A stretch of 11,913 bases of DNA. It comes from an uncultured Candidatus Melainabacteria bacterium (GTDB lineage: Bacteria; Cyanobacteriota; Vampirovibrionia; Gastranaerophilales; Gastranaerophilaceae). Made by a program: the position numbers and the translations under genes. The stretch covers positions 1-11,913 of the forward strand of contig CAKURN010000017.1 of assembly GCA_934675695.1 (NCBI GenBank). Direction: 5' to 3'. The stretch's first letter is position 1. Each line of letters starts with the position of its first letter. The notes under the pieces are model-generated. The model ran no database searches. It saw only the letters and a program-made list of their open reading frames with translations, and had not been told where the DNA came from. Positions 6,701 through 11,913 of this stretch are shown here, piece by piece.

Positions 6701-6727
6701 AAATAAAATGCGAGGTTTCCCTCGCAT
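6691..6727 (-). terminator. Rho-independent terminator of the 397-aa coiled-coil protein gene
   Basis: A perfect 8-bp stem ATGCGAGG / CCTCGCAT (6708-6715 and 6720-6727) with a 4-base loop is followed, in the minus direction, by a T-rich tract (TTTATTTTCAATTTTTT). In the plus direction it is followed by A-rich sequence, so it serves the minus-strand gene mainly; it may still slow plus-strand transcripts leaving the kinase-like gene, whose stop is 7 bases away. Confidence 0.85.
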
Positions 6728-6766
6728 AAAAGTAATTTATTTTAAGTGAAATGTGGGTGTGTTAAG

Positions 6767-7960
6767 TTAGCCAAAAGTGTCAAAAGTTGCTTCGATGTTG
6801 TCATTGATTACAGTTTCAACAGATTTTTTTTCTGTATTTACAGCATCTCTTTGGGTTTCTACATTATCTAAATCAAGTTGCAATTTTTTGTCTTGTGATT
6901 GAACTTGGTTTGATAGTCTATCGTATTTTGCTTTTGCTTCTGCATCATCGTCTTCGTAATATTGGTCGGAAATGTTAGAAGCAGCATCCCAAGATATTCC
7001 TGACCAAGGGTCTGACATAGCTTGACTGTTTGTATTGAATCTTTCGATTGTGTATTTGCCGTTTCTTAAACAATTTTGCAAATAGTTAATTCCGCCGTTT
7101 TCGCCTGCCAAATCTTTGTCTACCAAATATCTGATTCCATTAACGGTGATTCCGTTGTTAGACAAATCCTCATCAGTTACTTTTTGAACATTTTTTGAAA
7201 CGCTTTCAGGGATAGAAGATTTTTTGTATACGAAATTTACTGTTGCGTTGCCGTTTTTTGAACCGTCATCATAAGTATATTCGTGTAGATTTTCTTTTTG
7301 TGTGTCAGAAACTTCTGCTTCTTTTCCTGATAAACTATAGTATGAACCTTTGTATTTAATGTAATAAGAATCATTGTCTGTAACAATTTTGCATTTTTCT
7401 GCCAATTCATCATCAGAAGCCAATTTTCCAAGGTCAGAATTTTTGATATCTTCTAGAGCGAAGTATTTTGAAGAAACAGTTGTTGTTTTTTCTGTTGATT
7501 CGTTTTTTTCTTCGTCTTTTTGAACATATAAATTAACGCCCAAATCTTCATCTTTTTCTGAGGCAGTATCTGAATAAGTTGCAGAAATTTTACCAGGGAT
7601 TTCTGATACATCAGAAACAACAATCGTATCTCCCATAACAAGACGAAATGCTTGTGAGTTTGAATTGTCGGAAGTATTTACGCCTTCTACTTGATTTAAA
7701 CCGGAAGTTGTTCCTAATGCTGCTGCTCCACTAACGAGTCTTGCATAAGTTAAATTGCTTAGTACACTTGTGCCATCTGAATCTTGCATTGCAATAATCA
7801 TTTGTCTGTTGCTCACTGCAGTTTCGTATTCTTGGCTTATATCGTCCAATTTTGCAGCCAAACTGAGTCTTTGTTGCGAAATTTGTTGAGCCTGATACTC
7901 TAAATCATTCTGGCGTGCCGTTAACATTAACAACCTTCCTTGACTTGCTGATAGACCCAT
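6767..7960 (-). CDS. Helix-variable-helix protein with MGLSASQ-type N-terminus, function unknown
   Basis: A 397-residue protein I cannot assign to a named family. The start is the ATG at 7960, with AAAGGTGG 5 bases upstream; a GTG three codons earlier lies inside that Shine-Dalgarno and is rejected. Residues 1-60 (MGLSASQGRLLMLTARQNDL and on) form one long amphipathic helix rich in Gln/Leu/Ala. Residues 60-330 are a Ser/Thr/Asp-rich variable part with short strands (FRLVMGDTIVV, VNLYVQKDE, YYIKYKGSYYSL, ITVNGIRYLVDKDL). Residues 338-392 are a strong Glu/Lys/Asn coiled coil ending IEATFDTFG. No signal peptide or membrane segment is seen. Paired terminal helices around a variable core recall flagellin and hook-associated proteins, but no specific flagellar motif is present. 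The N-terminus is of a type I associate with multi-copy melainabacterial proteins. It has its own terminator and no operon partner. Confidence 0.85.
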   Translation of the reverse strand: MGLSASQGRLLMLTARQNDLEYQAQQISQQRLSLAAKLDDISQEYETAVSNRQMIIAMQDSDGTSVLSNLTYARLVSGAAALGTTSGLNQVEGVNTSDNSNSQAFRLVMGDTIVVSDVSEIPGKISATYSDTASEKDEDLGVNLYVQKDEEKNESTEKTTTVSSKYFALEDIKNSDLGKLASDDELAEKCKIVTDNDSYYIKYKGSYYSLSGKEAEVSDTQKENLHEYTYDDGSKNGNATVNFVYKKSSIPESVSKNVQKVTDEDLSNNGITVNGIRYLVDKDLAGENGGINYLQNCLRNGKYTIERFNTNSQAMSDPWSGISWDAASNISDQYYEDDDAEAKAKYDRLSNQVQSQDKKLQLDLDNVETQRDAVNTEKKSVETVINDNIEATFDTFG

Positions 7961-8220
7961 TTTTACCACCTTTACTTATAAATTACTTTGCAGATTTAAA
8001 GTTCTTAAACTTTCACCCATTTCTTTAATTCCATTATTTCTTATTTAATAACTTCTTTTTACAAAACAACTTAACAAAAATTAACACTCCGCAATGCCCT
8101 TTGTAAACTAAAGTATGATTGTTTATTAACTTATGTATAGAATTTTAAAAAAATATTGAAGTTTTCCAAAATAGTGCCGATATGCTAATATATAACATAC
8201 GGCAAAAGGATTGAGTATTT
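7961..8220. promoter_or_regulatory. Divergent intergenic region between the coiled-coil protein gene and the HD-GYP-like gene
   Basis: 260 bases with no gene. Towards the minus gene, an AAAGTT-ctta-AACTTT inverted repeat (7998-8013) sits about 40 bases before its start in the probable leader. Towards the plus gene, a candidate promoter TTTCCA (8163-8168), 17 bases, TAATAT (8186-8191) predicts a start near 8198. The AAAGGA site at 8205-8210 precedes the ATG at 8221. A separate inverted repeat overlaps this promoter and is listed on its own. The middle (8020-8130) is A/T-rich with nothing recognisable. Confidence 0.4.
8176..8203 (+). repeat. Inverted repeat GCCG(a)TATG-N11-CATACGGC over the HD-GYP-like gene's promoter/leader
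   Basis: Eight complementary pairs (8176-8179 with 8200-8203, and 8181-8184 with 8196-8199) with one bulged A at 8180 and an 11-base A/T loop. Five of the eight pairs are G-C in a region that is otherwise nearly all A/T. It overlaps the candidate -10 and ends two bases before the Shine-Dalgarno, so it could be a repressor operator or an RNA hairpin controlling ribosome access. Confidence 0.5.
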
Positions 8221-9501
8221 ATGAACACAAAACATGATGATGCCAACACCTCAATGTACACAAGAAGCATAAATCTGATTGAAGATGACCCTCTAGAGGA
8301 GATTTTTGCTCTGAATTTGGGTGATTTTTTAACAGAACAATTGATTAATCCTGAATTGGTCGAAAAAATTTCTAAAAAGACAAAAGAAAAGGACAAAAGA
8401 AAATGTCTGAAAGAACAACTTTTTGAATTGATTTCGATTTATTCAATCGACAACACTTTGAATTTGTTGGGTTTTTGCAACAATGAAGATTTTGTTATCT
8501 ACAACACAATTGCAAAAACAATAAAATTAATAATGAATTTGGTTGAATGCAATATTTATATTGCAAAAAAAGGTGAAGAATTGTCTTTTGCCGGTTCTTC
8601 CGATGAAAAAACAAACAAAGTAGAAATTTCTTCTGAAATTAAAAAATCTAAAGATGAAGAAAGAGAATTTGTCTTTGAAAAAGACGGACTTCAAATTTCG
8701 CTTTTCCCTTTGAAAAACAGTTTTGAATGCATAGGCGTAATAGAAGTAATCAGAAAACAAGAAAAACCTTTGGAATTTGAATATGCTGATTTAATTCAAA
8801 ATATGGCGGGACTATTCGTGACTTCTTTGGGATTGCAAAAATTAATTGACCAAGTAAAAAGAATAGCTTCTATAGACGATATAGCAACATTAGAGCTTCA
8901 AAACCTAAGAGCTCAATTAACAGCAATAATTGGGGACTTGGGTGATCAACAACAAACTTTTGTTGAAAAATTAGCTTGGGCAAGCGACCTCAAGGGTCAA
9001 TACAAACGAAGCCACTCAAAAGAATGTGCTGAATTGTCTAGAGAAATATGTAACGAACTAAAATTGAACGAAAAAACAACCGACCTTGTTTATTATGCAG
9101 GTTTGTTGCAAAATATCGGCAAAATCACACTATCAGAAGAAATATTCAACAAGAAAGAAAACCTAACACAAGAAGAATGGGAACAATTGAAAAAATCTCC
9201 AAACGCAGGTGTAGATTTGCTTATGAATATAAATTTCATGTCAGAAGTTGTTCCATACATAAATTACCAACAAGAACGCTTCAATGGTAAAGGTTATCCT
9301 GAGGGTTTAAAAGGAAATTCTATTCCACTAGGTTCTAGAATAATCGCTCTTGCTGCTGCATACTGTGCATTAACGCAAGATAGAGTTCATAGAAAAGCTC
9401 TTTCAAACGCTGAAGCTCTTGAAATAATAAAACAAGAATCAGGAACAAAATGGGACCCTGTGGTTGTAGAAGCTTTATTAAAGATAAAAGAAGAAAAATA
9501 A
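8221..9501 (+). CDS. GAF-like plus degenerate HD-GYP domain protein (pseudo-phosphodiesterase)
   Basis: A 426-residue soluble protein. Residues 1-80 are an unassigned acidic helical region. About 88-210 looks like a GAF sensor domain (NTIAKTIKLIMNLVECNIYIAKKG, then ISLFPLKNSFECIGVIEVIRK and a closing helix). 215-258 is a linker helix. 260-425 is clearly derived from an HD-GYP c-di-GMP phosphodiesterase: LTQEEWEQLKKSP, ERFNGKGYPEGLKGNSIPLGSRI (352-374) and the closing GTKWDPVVVEALL all match. The catalytic set is gone: HD is Gln297-Asn298 (LLQNIGKI), the His of KKHP is Ser326, HHE is Gln350-Gln351-Glu352, the D of WDG is Asn355, and VADxxDALT is LAAAYCALT (378-385). Only His265 (RSHS) and the GYP itself remain. 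It probably senses or scaffolds rather than hydrolyses. AAAGGA lies 10 bases before the ATG. Confidence 0.88.
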   Translation: MNTKHDDANTSMYTRSINLIEDDPLEEIFALNLGDFLTEQLINPELVEKISKKTKEKDKRKCLKEQLFELISIYSIDNTLNLLGFCNNEDFVIYNTIAKTIKLIMNLVECNIYIAKKGEELSFAGSSDEKTNKVEISSEIKKSKDEEREFVFEKDGLQISLFPLKNSFECIGVIEVIRKQEKPLEFEYADLIQNMAGLFVTSLGLQKLIDQVKRIASIDDIATLELQNLRAQLTAIIGDLGDQQQTFVEKLAWASDLKGQYKRSHSKECAELSREICNELKLNEKTTDLVYYAGLLQNIGKITLSEEIFNKKENLTQEEWEQLKKSPNAGVDLLMNINFMSEVVPYINYQQERFNGKGYPEGLKGNSIPLGSRIIALAAAYCALTQDRVHRKALSNAEALEIIKQESGTKWDPVVVEALLKIKEEK

Positions 9502-9506
9502 ATTTT

Positions 9507-9536
9507 AAATCCGAAGTTTTTAACTTCGGATTTTTG
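9507..9536 (+). terminator. Rho-independent terminator after the HD-GYP-like gene
   Basis: A perfect 12-bp stem AAATCCGAAGTT / AACTTCGGATTT (9507-9518 and 9522-9533) with a TTT loop, ending in TTTTT (9531-9535). It begins 5 bases after the stop codon. The convergent radical SAM gene stops immediately beyond it at 9537, so the two genes share this 35-base boundary; towards the minus strand there is no T-tract beyond the stem's own three T residues. Confidence 0.9.
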
Positions 9537-10622
9537 TTATTGCTGTTTAACTTTTAATTCGCAGCACATCTGGCATGAAGAAAATACTTTTGCATATTTT
9601 AAATTATTTCTAAAACATTTGTATTTTGGGTTGTTCATTATATCAATCAGATTTTGTTCTTTTAAATTTCCCATTTTAATAGACAAACATGGATAAACGT
9701 CGCCTTTTGGGTTTATTATTGTGTTTGAATATGGGTACAAACAAGGCTCATAAATCTCATCTATTTTTTTGTCTTTGTTTTTAAAGAAATTCTCGATTGT
9801 TTTTAGTTCTATATTTGAATTTTTGTTGTCGAATTTTGGTGCGAAACGAATTTTTGTTTTTGAATGTTTTTTTATTTTTTGAATTTCTAAATAAACTTTC
9901 TTAAATTCTTCCAAATCAAAATATTCTTCTATAGGATAGTTTGGTTTGGAAAATATTTCTTCAAAATTTTCATACAAAATAGAATTTTGTTTCAAGTTGT
10001 TGTTTCTTAAAAAAGAAATCGAAAAAAACTCAAAGCCCATTTTTGTTGAATATTCGTATAGTTTGATTAAATCTTCTAAATTGTCTTTTAAAACGATAGT
10101 TTTTATATCAACCATCAGCCTTTTGTTTTTTCTTTTTTCATTTAAAATCTCAAGATTTTCTTGAATTTTTGAAAAAATTCCATCTTTCAATCTGTTTTTG
10201 TCGTGATTTTTTCCCCAACCATCTAAAGAAACGCTCACCAAAAGCATTTTCGACTTTATGAAATCATCAATAATATTTTCATTCATCAAAGTCCCGTTCG
10301 TTACAACATTTACTTTTCCAAAAGTTTTTTTGCAACAATAAAACAAAATTTCAGAAAAATCTTTCCTAATCAAAGGTTCTCCCCCGACTAATGTTACAAA
10401 AGAATAAAACGGAATTTGATCTATGATGTTTTTCCAGTCTTTGGTTGTTAGTTCTTCTTTTATGTTTGATTTTCCAACATAACAATAAGGGCAATTCAAA
10501 TTGCACAAATGCGTAAGTTCAAAAAAATACCTCAAAGGCAGTTTGGCTCTAGAAAGAGGTTTACTGTAGGTTGTTTTTGAATACAAATTTCTAATCTTAT
10601 CAAACAAAATCGAATAATTCAT
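9537..10622 (-). CDS. Radical SAM protein with short SPASM/twitch-type auxiliary Fe-S site
   Basis: A 361-residue cytoplasmic radical S-adenosylmethionine enzyme; the substrate is unknown. Its [4Fe-4S] SAM-binding motif is C-x3-C-x2-C at Cys40, Cys44, Cys47 (LCNLNCPYCYVG). The SAM contacts GGEP (80-83), VVTNGTL (106-112) and VSLDG (130-134) are all present. The C-terminus has Cys294, then twelve residues, a Gly (307) and four residues to Cys312 (GDVYPC), with a final Cys350-x2-Cys353. That gives four ligands for one auxiliary cluster, as in short SPASM or twitch domains, rather than the seven-Cys two-cluster form. The fragment LDGWGKNHDKNRLKDGIF is typical of the SPASM-containing superfamily, which includes peptide-modifying and cofactor enzymes. 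Its promoter appears to give a leaderless message. A small secreted protein is encoded divergently. Confidence 0.92.
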   Translation of the reverse strand: MNYSILFDKIRNLYSKTTYSKPLSRAKLPLRYFFELTHLCNLNCPYCYVGKSNIKEELTTKDWKNIIDQIPFYSFVTLVGGEPLIRKDFSEILFYCCKKTFGKVNVVTNGTLMNENIIDDFIKSKMLLVSVSLDGWGKNHDKNRLKDGIFSKIQENLEILNEKRKNKRLMVDIKTIVLKDNLEDLIKLYEYSTKMGFEFFSISFLRNNNLKQNSILYENFEEIFSKPNYPIEEYFDLEEFKKVYLEIQKIKKHSKTKIRFAPKFDNKNSNIELKTIENFFKNKDKKIDEIYEPCLYPYSNTIINPKGDVYPCLSIKMGNLKEQNLIDIMNNPKYKCFRNNLKYAKVFSSCQMCCELKVKQQ

Positions 10623-10696
10623 AAAAAAATTATACCAAAAGACTGATTAAAGTTTAATCGTTTTTTGTCGATAATAAAGTACTGAAAGGAAAAACT
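10623..10696. promoter_or_regulatory. Divergent promoter region with 15-nt palindrome between radical SAM and secreted-protein genes
   Basis: For the minus gene, an extended -10 TGGTATAAT (TATAAT at 10629-10634) ends 6 bases before the ATG at 10622, so the expected transcript start is the A of the start codon itself. For the plus gene, GATAAT at 10670-10675 is a likely -10, with a weak -35 (TTAAAG, 10647-10652) 17 bases upstream; AAAGGA precedes the ATG at 10697. The perfect palindrome GATTAAA-g-TTTAATC at 10645-10659 overlaps the -35 position of both. Confidence 0.6.
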
Positions 10697-11008
10697 ATGA
10701 AAAAAGGAATTTTAGTTTTAATATTTTTGTCATTTTTTATGTTTGGAAATACTTTTGCTCAAGAAATGACCATGCCAACTGATGCAGAAATTATGGAAAT
10801 CATAAACAAATACGATTTTCCGCAATCTCAGAAAGAATATTTATTTAAAGAAACAAAAAGAAAACTCCAAGAAAGTTTTGCAACAGGAGAAATTTATTCT
10901 TTGCAAAAAACTATCCAAGAAGAACAAAACAAAAATACAACGACAACAAAAACTCCAAAAGATAAACTGCAATCAAAAAACCTCAAAAGCGGCAGTTTGA
11001 TTGACTAA
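10697..11008 (+). CDS. Small secreted protein with signal peptide, function unknown
   Basis: A 103-residue protein. Residues 1-21 are a standard Sec signal peptide (MKKG, then a Leu/Ile/Phe core, then NTFA), with probable cleavage between Ala21 and Gln22 giving an 82-residue mature form. The mature part is charged and mainly helical: MPTDAEIMEIINKYDFPQSQ looks like a short helix-turn-helix pair, then a Lys/Glu-rich helix (EYLFKETKRKLQES), then a Thr/Lys/Asn-rich tail that is probably disordered. There is no Cys, and no repeat or core-peptide pattern. AAAGGA lies 6 bases before the ATG. It is divergently transcribed from the radical SAM gene and shares its operator-like palindrome, so the two may be co-regulated; a functional link is otherwise unproven. 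It could be periplasmic or released. Confidence 0.8.
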   Translation: MKKGILVLIFLSFFMFGNTFAQEMTMPTDAEIMEIINKYDFPQSQKEYLFKETKRKLQESFATGEIYSLQKTIQEEQNKNTTTTKTPKDKLQSKNLKSGSLID

Positions 11009-11016
11009 TTTTGAAA

Positions 11017-11205
11017 TTAATCCAACAAATCTTCTAAAATGCTTGCATTTCTGGTTGCATTGGTTGGCATAGTGCGGTTTTGGCGTTTCATGTATTCTCT
11101 TAGTGCTTCTCTAATAAATTCAGAACGGGTTCTTTGCTCGTTTTGTGCCATTTCGTCTATTGTTTTTAAGAAATTATCTTTCATAGAAACTAAAATTCTT
11201 GCCAT
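11017..11205 (-). CDS. Ribbon-helix-helix (CopG/Arc-type) DNA-binding protein
   Basis: A 62-residue protein beginning MARILVSMKDNFLKTIDEMA. The ribbon-helix-helix fold is readable: beta-strand RILVSM (3-8), helix A NFLKTIDEMAQNE (11-23), turn RTRS (25-28), helix B EFIREALREYMKRQ (29-42). RTRSEFIREALREY is the classic CopG/ParD signature. A 20-residue Asn/Thr-rich tail ends ILEDLLD. The ATG is chosen because AAAGGAGG, the best Shine-Dalgarno in the window, lies 4 bases upstream; a nine-codon extension upstream is not supported. Such proteins dimerise and bind operator DNA, often their own. Many are antitoxins, but no toxin gene adjoins: the next gene leftwards is convergent and the one rightwards is a TPR-NHL protein. 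It is more likely a stand-alone regulator. Confidence 0.88.
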   Translation of the reverse strand: MARILVSMKDNFLKTIDEMAQNEQRTRSEFIREALREYMKRQNRTMPTNATRNASILEDLLD

Positions 11206-11259
11206 AAAACCTCCTTTAAAAACAACCGTCAAAAAAATTATAACATATAGAATTGTTTT
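11206..11259 (-). promoter_or_regulatory. Extended -10 promoter of the ribbon-helix-helix gene
   Basis: On the minus strand a perfect extended -10, TGTTATAAT (TATAAT at plus positions 11237-11242), predicts a start near 11230 and a leader of about 25 bases containing the AAAGGAGG site. No good -35 is present at 16-18 bases; TTGACC occurs 22 bases upstream, inside the 3' end of the neighbouring gene. Extended -10 promoters tolerate a poor -35. Confidence 0.6.
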
Positions 11260-11913
11260 TTACAGGTCAATTTTTACAACTTTGTTTGTGTGTTGTTCTG
11301 TTACATACAATCTGTTGTGTTGTTTGTCAAACAAAATGCAGTATGGTTTTTGAATTTCTGAAAAAATACTAACTGCACCGTTTGGTGTAACTTTCAAGAT
11401 GTTGTTTGCGTTGTAGTTTGCGATATAAATGTTGTTTTCAGTATCTGTAGCAATGCCTACAGGGCCTTTTATTAAAGAAGAATTTGTAAATACTGATTTT
11501 TTGCCATAAATTGAGATTTTGTATATTGCATTTTCAGCAAAGCTTGCTGTAAAGATATTTCCCTCACTATCTATAGTGACACCCGATGGGGCTTGTATTT
11601 CAGAAATATCTGTATAGAGCGTTTTTCCGCTTTCGTTTGTTTGGTTTTTGTGTTCTTTGATTGTGGTTTCTAGTTTTAATTCTTCTTGTCTTTTTTCTAT
11701 TCTATTAAGCAAAATCTTTGCAGAAGCGTATTGTGGAGCGTTTTCAGGAATTGCAATCAAGTGTTTTTGTGCATTTGAAAGATATCCTCTTTTGTATTGG
11801 ATTTTTCCTATATTGTAGAGGGTGTCTGTATCGTTGGGATTTAATGCCAAAATCGCTTCTAGAGATTTTAGTGCTTCTTCGTTTCTATCTAAAGACATTA
11901 AAATCTGTGACAA
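11260..11913 (-). CDS. TPR plus NHL-repeat protein (5' end beyond the window)
   Basis: The C-terminal 217 residues of a longer protein; the frame is open to the window edge, so no start can be assigned. Numbering from the edge, residues 1-70 contain two tetratricopeptide repeats (NEEALKSLEAILALNPNDTDTLYNIGKIQYKRGYLSNAQKHL), followed by a charged helix (ILLNRIEKRQEELKLE) and a linker. Residues 105-217 hold three NHL-type beta-propeller blades: IQAPSGVTIDSEGNIFTASF, then KGPVGIATDTENNIYIANYN, then QKPYCILFDKQHNRLYVTEQ, each followed by a hydrophobic K[IV] strand (IYKIS, ILKVT, VVKIDL). Both repeat classes mediate protein contacts. With only three blades visible the propeller is incomplete unless more blades lie upstream, which the TPR position makes unlikely, or the protein oligomerises. 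Location (cytoplasm or periplasm) cannot be judged without the N-terminus. Confidence 0.85.
   Translation of the reverse strand: MSQILMSLDRNEEALKSLEAILALNPNDTDTLYNIGKIQYKRGYLSNAQKHLIAIPENAPQYASAKILLNRIEKRQEELKLETTIKEHKNQTNESGKTLYTDISEIQAPSGVTIDSEGNIFTASFAENAIYKISIYGKKSVFTNSSLIKGPVGIATDTENNIYIANYNANNILKVTPNGAVSIFSEIQKPYCILFDKQHNRLYVTEQHTNKVVKIDL

Noticed and set aside
6767..7960. Flagellin or hook-associated protein assignment for the coiled-coil protein
   Set aside because: Only the overall layout is similar; the N-terminus lacks flagellin-type residues and no flagellar gene is nearby.
7961..7969. GTG start three codons upstream for the 397-aa coiled-coil protein
   Set aside because: The GTG is part of the AAAGGTGG Shine-Dalgarno that serves the ATG at 7960.
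10697..11008. Small secreted protein as a RiPP precursor for the radical SAM enzyme
   Set aside because: It has a Sec signal peptide, no Cys, no repeated core, and no peptide-binding (RRE-like) segment is apparent in the enzyme. Only the shared intergenic region connects them.
11206..11232. Nine-codon N-terminal extension of the ribbon-helix-helix protein
   Set aside because: It would include the AAAGGAGG ribosome binding site, and the family fold begins at MARILVSM.
11039..11353. Plus-strand open frame opposite the ribbon-helix-helix gene
   Set aside because: It is antisense to a clear domain family and to the promoter, with no ribosome binding site.
1..11913. CRISPR array, insertion sequence, prophage, tRNA or rRNA
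   Set aside because: No regularly spaced repeats, transposase-like frames with terminal inverted repeats, phage structural genes or conserved RNA gene sequences were seen on either strand.

Overview
The window is an AT-rich bacterial chromosomal segment (standard genetic code, mostly TAA stops, A/T-rich third positions). I infer a gut melainabacterium (Candidatus Gastranaerophilales, the non-photosynthetic sister lineage of Cyanobacteria). The basis is a pair of proteins that start M-x-I-[ST]-P-[VI] followed by an Asn-rich linker and an F-x-G/F-G motif, and a protein starting MGLSASQGRLLMLTAR. I associate both N-terminal styles with that group from memory only. Outer-envelope genes (an HlyD/MacA adaptor, an exported thioredoxin) fit a diderm. 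No rRNA, tRNA, CRISPR array, insertion sequence or phage gene was seen.

Layout. 1-1562 (+): the 3' part of an HlyD/MacA-type adaptor and a MacB-type ATPase, with no permease following. 1621-3290 (+): two related hypothetical proteins. 3287-4428 (-): a CcdA-like membrane reductase and a membrane-anchored or exported thioredoxin, which together look like a split DsbD-type electron shuttle. 4517-5869 (-): a nitroreductase and a PgeF/YfiH laccase-fold enzyme, coupled by TAAtttATG. 5993-6700 (+): a histidine-kinase-like protein lacking the phospho-acceptor His and the G1 box. 6767-7960 (-): a helix-variable-helix protein of unknown function with a rho-independent terminator. 8221-9501 (+): a GAF plus HD-GYP-like protein that has lost nearly all metal ligands but keeps GYP. 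9537-10622 (-): a radical SAM protein with one C-terminal auxiliary Fe-S site. 10697-11008 (+): a small secreted protein divergent from it. 11017-11205 (-): a ribbon-helix-helix protein. 11260-11913 (-): a TPR plus NHL-repeat protein running off the right edge.

How the genes fit together. The two transporter genes are one export module. The CcdA/thioredoxin pair should move electrons from cytoplasmic thioredoxin to exported thiols. The nitroreductase/pgeF pair looks like a housekeeping or detoxification operon. The most unusual part is 5993-9501, where two signalling proteins with degraded catalytic sites (pseudo-histidine kinase and pseudo-HD-GYP) flank a large coiled-coil protein; they may act as sensors or scaffolds rather than enzymes. 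Regulatory DNA is unusually readable for an AT-rich genome. There is a 15-nt perfect palindrome between the divergent radical SAM and secreted-protein genes, an apparently leaderless promoter for the radical SAM gene, a GC-containing inverted repeat over the probable promoter of the HD-GYP-like gene, and a 29-nt perfect A/T palindrome upstream of the pseudo-kinase.
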